This document shows positions 36,213 through 48,900 of a DNA stretch of 64,000 nt, piece by piece. Under the pieces are notes generated by a model. It was not told the origin of the DNA, ran no database searches, and saw only the letters and a list, made by a program, of their open reading frames with translations. Each line of letters begins with the position of its first letter. The stretch's first letter is position 1. Source of the stretch: Mesorhizobium loti (GTDB lineage: Bacteria > Pseudomonadota > Alphaproteobacteria > Rhizobiales > Rhizobiaceae); the NCBI GenBank assembly GCA_002356515.1, contig AP017605.1:4039001-4103000 (forward strand). Direction: 5' to 3'. A program made the translations under genes and the position numbers.

Positions 36213-36725
36213 TCAGGTCGGCGAGGGGAAGATGCCCTGCAGGGCGATGCAGAAACTGAGCGTCAGGAAGGGCTGCATGTTGAGATGCGCCTGGCTGCCC
36301 CCGATGTTGGACACGCTTCCCGCATTCAGTGCCGCCAGATTGCTGGCAGGCCCGTAAATATTTCCCGGGTCCTTCGCCAGGACGTTGCCGACATTCGAGA
36401 AATTCGGGTTGGTCGAGTTGCCCTGCGTGATGGACGCGTTCGCGACATGCGTATGTTGGGGCAGTTCGCTTATCGAAAGCGTATGCGCCTGCTCCCCACC
36501 CCGCTCGCCCAGCGTATGGCTGTTGCCGACATGGGTCGGAATACGGCCCCGAAAGTCAGGCAGGCCGAAGTTCACACGGCCATCGCCACCGAAAGTGGTG
36601 CCGAGCAGCGAAAAAAGGCCCTGATTCTGATTGATCGGCAGAAGCTGGCCATTGCACAGCGCCCAGCCCTTCGGCGCGAACACAAATGACATGATTCTAA
36701 TTTCGGAAAGAAATGGTTCCGCCAT
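36213..36725 (-). CDS. Phage Tail Collar domain protein, MdpB-like (first)
   Basis: A 170-residue Tail Collar protein and first gene of the five-gene group. It shows EIRIMSFVFAPKGWALCNGQ, LLGTTFGGDGRVNFGLPDFRG, LPQHTHVAN and SQAHLNMQPFLTLSFCIALQ. The ATG at 36725 is chosen over the upstream frame start because AEPFLSEIRI is the standard family N terminus. A 202-bp AT-rich gap separates it from the giant gene upstream, which suggests its own promoter. Confidence 0.9.
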   Translation of the reverse strand: MAEPFLSEIRIMSFVFAPKGWALCNGQLLPINQNQGLFSLLGTTFGGDGRVNFGLPDFRGRIPTHVGNSHTLGERGGEQAHTLSISELPQHTHVANASITQGNSTNPNFSNVGNVLAKDPGNIYGPASNLAALNAGSVSNIGGSQAHLNMQPFLTLSFCIALQGIFPSPT

Positions 36726-36782
36726 CGCCGCTCTCTCGCCTGTCGGTAAGCACAGATATACCATCTCGCAAAATACTCTTGC

Positions 36783-36795
36783 GACGTGGCACGTC
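36783..36795. promoter_or_regulatory. Small dyad upstream of the Tail Collar operon
   Basis: GACGTG-G-CACGTC is a 6-bp inverted repeat in the AT-rich 202-bp gap, 58 nt before the first Tail Collar start. It is a possible operator; its short length means chance cannot be excluded. Confidence 0.3.
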
Positions 36796-36927
36796 AGTAC
36801 TTAAATTTTTCTGCTATTTTGAACAACTTGCCTCTTACGCCTATAGAACAACCGATTTTACTACTTTGCAAGATGGTTTTTTAGCTTGCTCTACTGAACC
36901 CGATTTCGGTGGAGATTCGGCCTCGAT

Positions 36928-39900
36928 TCAAGGCAAAGGATTGGTCGTTGGCAATGGCGCGTTACCGGCCGAGAATGTCACCGTTCCAGAGATGCTGAAC
37001 TTGGTCGGGTCGGTTGAGCCGTTGGCATTGTCCAATTCCGTGGCGGTGTTGCCGGCAGTCGGCGAATCCTGTGTCACCTTCACCGTGCCGGCAAGCTGCC
37101 TGATGCGCATGAACTGACCATTGCCGGCCTGCCCCGCCACGTTCGCAAAGGAATTACCCTGAACATTGGCCCAGATAGTCGGGAATGGCCCGAAGCCTGG
37201 ATCTTGATTGTCCTGGATGGTGATCGCCCGGCTGCCGTTGATATGGTCGAACGTATTGTTGATGATGGTAACGTCGGTCTCGCCGCCGCCCGTGGCTAGA
37301 CCACCAAGGCCGACATTCACGCTGATGCCGGGGGCAGTCGCGATCTGATAGATCTGATTGCCGTCGATCAGATACTTGCCGTTAATGGCGCCTTCGTTCT
37401 GGATGCTGATGCCGTTGCCGAGAGCGGAGCCGGAATTGGTGACCGCGTTGTCGCCGATTATGTTGTTCTTGATCGTTCCGTTGACCGTTCTGTTGAAAGG
37501 CCCGTTGCCATTGTCAAAATGGTTGATGGCCGTCGACCGCTGTCCGATGAACGTGTTGTTCTCGATGTCGAAGGTAAGCGAGGTCGCAGCCGGGTCGGTC
37601 GACACGTCGATGCCGGCATTGTTGTTGGTGAATGTCGCTCCCGACACGTTCACCGTCATGCTGGTGCCGCCCGAATTGGCGAACAGACCTGTGCCGGTGA
37701 TCGTCGCGGGCGGAGAGGCGGCATTCCAATCTCCGGTGAAGCTGCCGCCCGTGACCGTGGTCCCCATCGTGGACGTCCCCGTGCCAAGGAAGTTGACGAG
37801 GTTGCCATGGGGTGAGCTGGCATTGCCGTTGATCGGCTGGCCATCGCTGGAGATCGTGTTGTTGATGAACTGCAGGTTGGTCAACGTTCCAGACGAATTC
37901 GAAATCTGAATTTCGAACTCGTTGTTGTTGCTGATCACTGAATTGCTGATCGACGTTGCATGCGCGCCGTTGGAGGCGGTGCCGGTCAATTGCGTTATGT
38001 TGATGCCGGACTCGTCCGTCGCCGCGTCATTGCCATTGCCGGAGATGTTGAGCCGGTTCAGCACGAACCCATTGATGCCCGAGCCGCCGATGCCGTCGCC
38101 CAGATTGTTGGTGATGTTCATGTAGGCGAGGTGGACATCCTGGGTCGACGTCAGGCTTATGCCGTCGCCGGTCGAATTCTGGATCGTTCCACCCGAACCA
38201 TTGTTCGCGCCGCCGCCATCGCCGGTGACCGTCAGCCCGCCGCTGGTGCCGGTGTTGTTGAGCACGATGCCGTTGGCGGCGCCGTTGGACGAAATACTCC
38301 GGAAGATCAGCCCCGTAGCACCGATCGTCGTGTTTGCGACGTTGAGCGCGGTGCCGGTCGTCGACGCAATGGTGTTGCCGGTGCCCTGCACCGTCACGGT
38401 GCCGCCGCCGGTGGCGTTGAAGCCCGTGGCGCTGGTGGTGTTGATCACTAGACCGCCGCCGGTGAAGTTGACCGTCGCGCCGGTGTTGCTCGTCAGGTTG
38501 ACGGCGGTGTTGGCTCCGGTGGTCAGCGTTTTGCTGGTGCCCGAGAAATTGATCACCGCCGTGCCCGAATTGCCGCTGACATCGATGCCGTTGGCGACGG
38601 CGCCAGTGGCGCTCAGATTGCCGCTGAAAGCAACGGTTCCGGCAGTGCGGCCACTGACCTGGACGATGTTGCCGGCCGTGGTCTTGGTCACTGACGCGGC
38701 TATGGTGACGGCGCCCGTGCCGCCATTGATGTCGACGCCGACGCCGGTCGGGTCGTTCGTCGCGCCGATCGAGCCGCCATTGACGTTGACCGCATTGGTG
38801 TTGTTGTCGATCCTGATCCCGGCCAGCGTCGTGTTGTCGATCGTCACCGTCGAGAATGTCACCGCGGCATTGGCGCCGCTGAGCAGGATGCCGTTGCCGG
38901 CGGTCGCAGCGATCGTAGCCGAGGTAAAGTTGAATGTTGCGCTGGAGCCGTTGATCTCGATGCCATCGCCGCCGCCGGACGTGCCGGCAACGGTGACTGC
39001 GCCGCCGTTGAATGTGCCGCCGCTGACATTGGTCAGGTTGATCGGATCGGCGGCGACCGAGGCGGTGGACTGCAGCGTGGCGAAGGTGACGCCGCTGCCG
39101 CCGACGGCCACGCCGTTCCAGTTCAGGATCTGACCCGATGACGTCTGGATGGTGTTGCTTGCGCCCGTGACATTGATCGTGCCGCCGCCCGTGGCGTTGA
39201 AGCCGGTGGCGGTGGTGGTGTCGATGTTGAGGCCGCCGCCGGTGAAGTTGACCGTCGCGCCCGTGTTGTTGTTCAGGTTGACGGCGGTGGTGGTTCCGGT
39301 GTTCAGCGCGCTGTTGGCGCCGGAGAAGGTGATCGTGCCGCCGGTGTTGTTGCTGACGTCGATGCCATTGGCGGTGCCGACACTCTGGTCCGCGCTCAGG
39401 GTTCCGCTGAGCGTGACGGTTCCACCGGTACGGCCGCTGATCTGGACGACGTTGTTGGCAACGGTTCCCTTCGACACCGACGCCGCGATGGTGACGTTGC
39501 CGGAGCCGCCATTGATGTCGATGCCGATACCCTGGACAGCGCCAAACCCGCCGATCAGACTCGTGTTGTCGCTGATCGTGACCGCGCCGGTGTTGTTGTC
39601 GATCCTGATGCCGCCGCCGGTGGCCGTGCCCGTCTGATCCGCGATCGTCACCTTGGCGAAGTTCACCGTTGCGCTGGTGCCGTTGAGGAAGATGCCGTTG
39701 GAGTTGGTGCCGCCTGGGACGCTGAGCGTGCCGCCATTGAAGGTGCCGCCGCCGACATTGGTCAAATTGACCGCATCGCCGCCGGTGACTTTGGTGTCCG
39801 CTGTCATCGTGTTGAAGGTTGCGCCGCTGGCGCCGACCGTCATGCCGTTCCAGACCAGGAGCTGGCCGCCCAAGGTCGTGTGGATCGTGTTGGTGCCGGT

Positions 39901-42900
39901 AACGTTGATCGTGCCGCCGCCCGTGGCGCCAAAGCCGAGGCCCGACGTGGTGGTGATTCCCAGACCGCCGGCGAAATTGACAGTGGCGCCGGTGTTGGTC
40001 GCCAGATTGACCGCTGTGTTGACGCCTGTGGAAAGCGTCATGGCGCCGTTGAAATTGAAGGTGCCGCCGGTGTTGCCATGGACATAGATGCCGTTGTCGT
40101 TGTTGCCCGTGGCGCTGAGCGCGCCCGACAACGTGACCGTGCCGCCGGTGACGCCGGAGATGTCGACGATCTTGCCGGCGGTGGTCTTGGTGACCGAGCC
40201 GCCATAGCTGACGGTCGGGGCGCCGCCGTTGAGCAGGAACGCGACGCCCGCTGCACCCGTGAGTGAGCCCGTGCCGAGGCCAACCGTGCCGCTGACGTTC
40301 GTCAGGCTGACATTGTTGGTGCCGCCGCCGGACGATGTCGAGTCCAACGCGATGGTGGCTGCGACGCCGGAGAGGCTGATCGCCTGACCGAGGGTCGAAT
40401 TCACCGTCTCGGCGCCGCCAGTTGCGGTGATGCCCATCTTACCGCCGGTACCGGCAATGCCGGTGCCGGTCGTCGTGTCGATGGTCAGGCCTCCGGTGAA
40501 GCTGGTCGAGCCACCGCTCTGCGAGAGACCCGTGCCGCTCGTCGTGTCGATGTTGGCGAGGCCGGTGACGTTGAGCGTGCCGGATGCGACATGGATGCCG
40601 CCGCCAGTTGTCGAGGCGTTGTTCACCGTCACCGTGTTGAAGTTGAAGGTACCGGTGTTGGTGTTGATGGCATCGATGCCAAAGCCAGTCGTGTTGCTGA
40701 TGGACGTCGCGCCGGTGACGGTGAAGGTGCCGGCTACGCCGTCGAAGATGATGCCGCTGGCGCTGCTGTTGGCACTCACGCTGTTGAACGTCATGTTCAC
40801 GGTCAGCGGATCGAGATCGAAGGCAGCGCCGCTGTTGGTGGCGACCACGCCGGCGCTGCTGTTCAGCGTGAAGACCGTGCCGGCGCCCTTGGTGTTGACC
40901 AGGACGCCGGTGCCGCCAGTGTTGGCCAGGTTGAGCTGGCCCAGATCAAAGGTGCCGCTGGTGTTGGTGAAGCTCAGGCCATTGCCCTGGATCCGCGCGC
41001 CGGGATTGCCCATGGCGAGGGTGCCGGCGCTGACGGTGCCGCCGGCGCCATCGGAGTCGAAACGGACATTGTTGAAGGCGATGCCGCCGCTGCCAGCGCC
41101 GCCGGTCACTTTGTTGCCGGCAAACGACCTGATCGCGATCGAATTGTCCGTCGCGCTGATGTTCTGGCCAGAGAAGGACGCAGCCAGCCCGGACGCGGTC
41201 GACCTGAGCGTGTTGCCGTCGATGGAAAGCAGAAGCATATTGGCCGGCGCGCCGGTCGTGGAGAAGTCGAGTGCATTGCCGCCAGCGGCGATGTCGTTGT
41301 TCCTGAGGAAGAAACTGGACGCGCCCGTCGCGTTGACGGCAACGCCGGCGCCGCTGCCGAGATTGCGGACGATCAGGTTCTCGATGCCGCCGGTGAAGGT
41401 GCCGGTGCCGCTGGTGGCAAAATTGATCACCGAGGTGGCGTTGCTGCTCTGCAGCACCGGCCGCAGGGAATCGATACCCGACGGTACCGCGATGATCGGC
41501 GAATTCTGTACCGTGGTGAAGTGGAAGGCAGCGGAGGCGCCGCTACTGGCGTCGATACCGAGCTGCGAAACATCGACGGCCGCATCGCCGCTCTTGAAGG
41601 CAAGCAGCACCTGCCCGTCATCGAGGTTGAATGTGGTGCCGCTGAGGTCGACGGTTTCCTGGGCGCCGTTGACGTTCTGGTCGATCAGCACCACCACATT
41701 GGCGGTGGACGCCTGCGCGCCGATATAGCTGCCTGGATTGGCGAGGCTGCCGTCGCCGGTTCCGCCCGCGGTGACATAGTAGACGCTGATCGACGCCAGG
41801 TTCGACGTGTCGCCGGTGAAATTGACGTCGTTGAAATTGTAGTCGCCGTTGGTCGGCAAACTGTCGGTGGCGTGGATGACCTGGCCGCCGGTGGTCGCGA
41901 TCGACGATTCGGCAGGACCCTGGCCGTCGCCGAACACCAGCTTGGCGTTGGTGGCGCTGGAGAACTGCACGCCATAGCCGACATTGGCGATGGTCGAGGT
42001 CTGGCCGGCAGGGCCGGGGTTGTTGTTGACGGTGTCGCCGAGCTGGATCGTGCCGGTGCCGGTGGTGCCGGCCATGTCGATGCCGATTGTGCCGGCGAAG
42101 CTGCCGCCGTCGACGTCGAAATCGCCCGCCGTGATGTTGCTCGCACCGAGCGCCGCGCCGTTGAGGTCGAAGCCGACCGCATTGGCGGCATTGAGCCCGA
42201 CCTTCAAACTGGTGAAGTCCAGCGTCGAGCCAAGCGTGCCGGAAATGTCGACGCCGCGAGAGGTGATGCCTTCCAGGTCGACCGCGCCGAGACTGAGCGT
42301 GCCGCCGCTGACATTGTTGAGCGAGATGCCGGTCGCCGCGCCGTTGACCGAGATGGAATCGAAGTTGATGCCGCCGGCGCCGACCGTCGCGCCGTCGAGC
42401 TTGAGCGCGGTGCCGGTCGTCGTGGTGATGGTGTTGCCGATGCCGCTGACGCTGACCGTGCCGGCGCCGAAGGTGCTGGCGGTGAAGCCGACGCCGCTCG
42501 AGGTGGTGATGACCAGGCCGCCATTGGTGAAGTTGAGCGTACCCGTGCCCTGGCCCGCGCCGATGCTGGGAGCCTTGACGATGGCGTCGTTGGTGCCGCT
42601 GTTGGTGTTGAATATCTTTGACGTGCCGGAGAAGGTGACCGTTCCCTCGGACGATCCATCGAACAGCACACCGACGGCCGTGCCGGTATGATCGATCGTG
42701 CTCGAAATATTGTACACGCCCTCAGCGTTGCCGCTGAAGACGAAAGCTGCTGTCCCCAGCCCGGATATTGCCGTGGTCGAAACGACCGAACCGCTCATGG
42801 TCAGATCGGTCCAGTCGCCGCCACCGGCGGTCAGTACCACGCCGGTATCGACCTTGATCGAGCCGTTGTAGTTGAGCGTGGCATGGACAAGATTATTGCC

Positions 42901-45900
42901 GCCGGAGAGGCTGATGGCCGAAACGGTGGTGCTTGCCGTCGCGCCGATGCTGGCAATGCCGCCATTGCCGCCAACGTTGACGGTCCCGCTCGAGGTCGTC
43001 AATGCGATACCGACCTCGGCGCCGTCGATGGTCAAGGTGGATCCGGCGACATTGGCGACGTTTATGGTGCCGACCTGCGGCCCACCGATATCGAACCCTC
43101 TGTAGCTGACGTCGAGATCGGTCGTGCCGGTGAAATTGACCACGCCGGCGCCGCTCAGGCCGGCCAGCGAGGCGCCAAGGTAGCCCGTATCCTTCAGGCC
43201 GCCAATGTTGACGTCGCCCGCGAGACTTATACCTCCGAGCAGGACACCTGCACCGGCATTGGTGGATATGGCCGAGACGCTGTCGAAGGTAACCCCGCCA
43301 ACGCCGACATTGGCGCCAAACAGGATGAGGCCGTCGGCGCCGGAATCGATCTTGTTGCCCGTGCCGGTGACGGTAACGGTGCCGGTGGCAAAATCGCCGA
43401 AGGCGATGAAGCCGGTGCCGGTCGTCGTCTTGATGTCGAGACCGCCGCCGGTGAAATTGACCGCGGAATTGGTATTGGGGGTCGGCGTGCCCGCCGGGAA
43501 ATTGCCAACCATACCCAGGCTGACGGCGTCGGTCGCGCCCGAGCTGATCACCTTGCTCAAGCCCGAGAAGGTGATGGTGGCCGAATCGTTGCCGGCAATG
43601 ACGATGTTGCCGCCGGCCGCAGCATTGCTGTCGGTCAAATTGCCCGACAGCGTCACCGAACCGCCGGTCATGCTCTGGATCGAGACGGCAGCGCCGGTGC
43701 CGTTGCTGGCGATCGTGCCGCCGTAGGAAATGGTCGCGTTGCCGCCGCTGCCGGCCGTCGCCGCGCCGACATTGAACGACGTGCCCGAACCGGTGTTGGT
43801 CAGCGTGCCGGTGCCGAAGCTCGCCGTGCCGCTCAGATTCTGCAGGTCGATGCCGCTGCCGGAGCTGAAGGACGCACTGGTCGAGGCGAAATTGATGCCG
43901 GCCGTGATGCCGTCAAGCGCCACCGCTTGTGCCGACGTGGCGTTGATCGTGCCGGTCGTGACATTGACCGTTCCACCGCCGGAGGCGTTGAACGCCGTCA
44001 CGCCGTTGGTGGTGATGTCCAGATCGGCGAAGGTGACCGTAGAGCCCGTATTGCCGGTCAGCGACACACCATTGCCGTTGACCGTCACCTTGTCGGTGAA
44101 GTTGACCAGGCCGGCGGTGCGGTTGGCGATCGAGATGCCGCCGCCGGTCAGCGTGCCAGGGGTCGCGCTGTTGGGCAAGGTGCCGCGCGTGACCGTGATG
44201 TTGCCGGCGCCGCCGTTGACGTCGAGCAGCGTGCCGGCGACGTTGACGTTGTTGTTGATGATCGACAGGTTGGTGTCGAGACCGGCGACCTTGAACGCCG
44301 TGCTGCCGGCGGCGACATTGCTGACGGTGACGCCTTCGATGACGATGCCGCCGGCATTGTTGAAGCCGCCCGCGCTCTGGTCCACGGTCAAGACCGAGCC
44401 GCTGGCGCCGCTGAAGTTGAAAGCGGTGTTGCGCACCTGGTTGCTGCCGAGCAGATGCAGGAAGTCGCCGGTGCCGGTGACCACGCCTTCATCGCCGGTG
44501 ACGTTGCCGCCGGTGGCGCCGAGATTGCCCTGGACATTGACCGGCTGGATGGTGCCGGAGGTGAGGATGGAGGTGTTGTTGCCAAAGCCGGTGATCGACT
44601 GGCCCGAATCCAGCGTGAACGGCGTGCCGCTGAGATCGACGGTGCCGACAAAGGCGAAGGTCTGCGTGCCGAGCAAGGCATCGGCCTGGGCGACCGAGAT
44701 GGTCGTCACCGCGGCGCTGAGCCCGTCCGTGCCGGCGGCGATGACGCCGCCATTCTGGGACACCATGATGGTCCCGCCGACGGCGCTGGCCAGATGGGCG
44801 CTGCCGGTGAAGAACACGTCGTCGAAATCATAATTGCCGAGCGTCGGATCGAGCCCGATCGTGTTGACGGTGTAGGCGCCAAGGGCCGTGGCGCTGATGG
44901 AGGACTGCAGCCCGTCGGCCGAAGTGCCGTCGCCGAAGGTGAAGTTGGCGTTGGCCGAGGTCGCGGTGGTGCCGCCCGATGACAGGTCGACGCCGATGCC
45001 CAGATTGGTGATGCTGGAGCCGCGCTGGAAGGTGATGGTCTTGTCGCCATGCGTCGACGACAGGTCGATGCCGCGCGAAGTCAGGTCGCCGGTGCCGGTG
45101 ATCGTCGTCACGCCGAAATCGGCCGTCGTGGCCGATACGCTGAAGTCGATGCCGGTCTGGTTGGCGCCGGCGCCCATTGTCACGGTCGTCGTGCCGAAGG
45201 TGACGTCGGCATTGGTGCCGGCGAAGTTGATGCCGGCGGTGTTCGCGGCCGAGCCCAGGGTGACCGAGGTCGTGCCGAACGTCACCGCTCCGGCATTGCT
45301 GCCGCCGCCACCGATATCGATACCGTTGCCGCTGGCTCCCGACACGGTGACCGAGCCGAAGGTGGCGCTGGCGCCGCTGGCGACGTTCGAGACCGACACA
45401 CCGTTGCTGGTCGGGTTGGTGACCGTCAGGGGCGCGGCGGCGTTGAAGGCCGCGGTGCCGCCAAGGCCGCTGATGACAGCGCCGCCACCGTTGGCCGTAA
45501 GCGCCGAACCGGTGAAGCTGATCGTGCCGCCGGTCGGTGCCGTGGTCGAGCCGATCGAGAAAAGATTGCCAGTGCCGGTGGAGGTGACGTTGCCCGAGAA
45601 TGTGACCGAGCCGCCCGTGATGCCATCGACCTTGACCGCCGTGCCGGGCGCGGTCGCAGAACTGGATATTCCGGCCGACACCGTGATCGCGGCGCTGCCG
45701 CCGGAGACGACGACGCCGTTGCGCGTGCCGGAACTGGTGACGGTTCCACCAATGGCAATGGTGCCGGTGTTGTTGGTCAGGTTGACACCGGTGCCGGCCG
45801 CGCCGCTGATGGCAACCGCGCCCAAACCAACCGTGGCGGAGCTGTCTCCAATGAAAATGCCGCTAGATGTGGTGTTGGAGGCCGTTGTCGTGCCGGTAAC

Positions 45901-48900
45901 GGAGAAATTGCCGGCGGTGTGGGACAGGCCGATTGCATTCTGTCCGCCGGACTGGGTCACCGTGTCCAGCGTGACATCGAGCTCAGTACTGTTGCCAAGC
46001 CCGAGGCTTTGGATTTGCACGGCTGAAAGGCCGTTGCCCGAAATCGTGCCGCCCGTTGTCGTCAGTTTCGCGGCGCCGACCGAGTTGACGAAGACGCCCG
46101 TGGCGCCATTGTTCTTCGCATCGAGCGTCTCGAATCCATAGGTCCCGCCGCCGACGATGAACAGGCCCTGGCCGGTGTTGTTCGAAAGTGTCGTCGTGCC
46201 GGTGAAATTGTAGGTTCCATCGCCATGGTCGATCAGCAGACCGTTGCCGGTATTGCCGCTCGAGTTCAAATTGTTGGCGGTGATGCTGTTGGTGCCGTCG
46301 AACAGCACACCGTCCAGAGCCGCGCCCGAGACGTTCAGGCCGGAGATGGTGATATTGCTGACGCCGCTGCCATGGACGCCGTTGGCGCTGCCGCCGGATA
46401 TGTTGAAATCGAGCAGCGAGCTGTTGTTGGCCAGCGTGACGACATCGCCGGCGCCGGAATTGGTCAGCGTCGCCGCACCGGCGGCGTCCGAAACGACCTG
46501 GTCATGCTGGACATTGTCGCCGGTGACGTTGATCGGCACGCCGCCGAGCGAGAAGGAGCGGCCATTGCCGAACGAGGCCAGCGTCTGGCTGGCGCTCAAC
46601 GAGAAGCCGCCCGTAGCATCGATCGACGTGCCGTCATTGACCAGCACGAAGATGGCGTCGCTGTCGGTGATGGCGTCGGCGGTCGCGACCGTGGCCAGGT
46701 TCGTCAACGAAGAGCCGTCGCCACTGCCTGTGGCCGACGAGCCAATGAAGATCACATTCTGCACGTCGAACAGCTGCGGACCGCTGAAGGTGGTCGAGCC
46801 GAACGCGTAGAGGCCGAGCGTCTGGTTGAGGCCGCGCGCATCGAGCGAAGCGGTGATGCCGGCAATCGAACCGCCGCCGAAGCTGAACTGGGCATTGGCC
46901 GAGTTGGCGAGCGACCCGGAAATGCCGAGGCGCACGCCGGTGTCGACACCCGAAATCGAGCCGCCATTGGTGATGATGATCGAGGCGCCGCCGGTGGTGC
47001 CGGCGAGGTCGATGCCGATCGTGCCGGCGGCACCCGGGCCGGTGATGTTGAGCGACTGCGCGGTGAAATTGGTCTGGCTGCCGGAGAAGTCGAGACCTGT
47101 GCCGACGCCCAGCCCGGAAATGACGATGTTGCCGGCCACCACCGCCGCGTTGACGCCGGCAAACGACATGCCGTCGGCGCCGGGATTGGTAATGTTGATG
47201 TCACCGAAGCGGATCGTCGCCGGCGAATCGGTAATGGCGATCGCCGGTCCCGTCGTGTTGGAAATCGTCGTCGCGCCGTTGACCGTGAAACTGCCCGAAA
47301 CATGGTCGAGCACCACGCCCGACGTGCCGCCGGTCTGTGTGATCGAATCCAGCACCACATGCGCGGTGATCGGGTCGATGAAGACGGCCATGCCGCCATT
47401 GCCCGACACGGTGCCGCCGGTGGTGGTGAAGCTGCCGGCAATCGACGTGCCCTGCACGGTGATGCCGCGATCGGTGTTATCAAGCGCATTGACGGTGGCG
47501 AAGGTGTAGGTGCCCTGGCCTGATATATCCAGACCGTCGTCGAGATTGCCCGACAGCAGTGTCGTGCCGGTGAAATTGTAGGTGCCGTTGTCTTCTATAT
47601 GCAGGCCGTCGAGGCCATTGCCGGTCGCGGTGAAATTGGACGCGCTGACATTGGTCGAATTGCCCTTGAATTCGGCGCCGTTGCCGCCGGCACCCGTCAC
47701 CGTGACATTGGTCAGCGTCGTGCCGGTGACGTTGTTGCCGAAGATGCCGTCGGCGCCGCCGGTGATGGTGATGCCGTTCAGCGTGTTGCCGTTGCCGAGC
47801 GTGATGACGTTGTTGGCAACGTTGGTGCCCTGGATCGTGCCGTCGCTGCCGCCGAGATTGAAGGTCGCGGTACTGCCGTTGAACAGCTTGGCGGTGACGC
47901 TTTCGCCGCCACCGATGACGGTCTGGCCGTTGGCAAGTGTCACGCCGGCCGTCGTCAGATTGCCATTGCCGCCGAGCGCAACGATGAAGCCGCCGCTGCC
48001 GGCCTTGGTGACCGCGTCGTCCAGCGTCGTCGGGTCGGCCTGCGTGCCCGCGCCCGCCAGGCCGCCATCGGCAAAATAGAACTTGCCGAAGGCCGCATTG
48101 GTGGCGGCGTTGATGGCGACGCGAGTCGTCGAGCCGCCGGTCTTGTCCTGCGACTGGATCCGGACGCCGATATCGCCGCGCACGCGTTCGTTGACGCGCT
48201 TGCGCAGGCCTTCGCTGACCGGATAGACCGGGTCCGTGCCGATGGCCCCGGTCGTGTCCGAGCCATGGCCGGGGTTGAACGGGATGTTCAGCCGCACGCT
48301 GCCGGCGAACTGGGTATGGTCGCGATTGTCATCGCGGACTTCGCCGGCGAGCACCAGTTCGGTGCCGCTGCCGAAGACATCGCCGATCGTGTATTCGAAC
48401 CCGGCCTTGGCGCCGGTGACGCTGCCGTCGTCGCCATGCGGATCCTCGAAATGATAGCCGCCAATGTCGAGCCGCAGTGAGTGCTTGTCGGGCAGGTTGA
48501 TCGGCACCTGGGCGCCGATCTCGCCTTCAATGCCCCAGGCCGCGTAGTCGCGGTGGTCGAGCACCGATATCTGTTCGATCAGCTGGTTGCTGACCATCGA
48601 CAGGCTCGAACTGGTCGAATGATCCGTCGAGTCGCCCTTGATCGGCACGAAGACGTTCACATGCGCGTCGAAGTTCGGCGTGATCGCCTCGACGCCCAGC
48701 GTGCCGGCAGTGAACTGGGTGCTGTTGTAGTTCTCGACGTTGAGATAGGCGTAGCCGCCGAGCATCAGGTCGGGATTGACGATGCGGCGAATGCCGAGGC
48801 CGATGTCCTGGCCGGAAGCATCCTTGAAATCGTGCTTGGCCCGGACATCGAGGAACAGCACCGATTCGGCCGTCTGCTTGATCGGGATGAAGCCTTCGAG

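Noticed and set aside
35157..36725. Remnant of a prophage because of Tail Collar domains
   Set aside because: No capsid, terminase, integrase or other tail genes are present, and the three genes belong to the cellular MdpB-like family.
38159..46141. Long plus-strand frames inside the giant gene (324, 433, 676, 764 and 417 residues)
   Set aside because: They are low-complexity antisense of the Gly/Thr/Asn repeats, rich in Val/Pro/Ala or Arg/Ala/Gly, with no start signal or fold.
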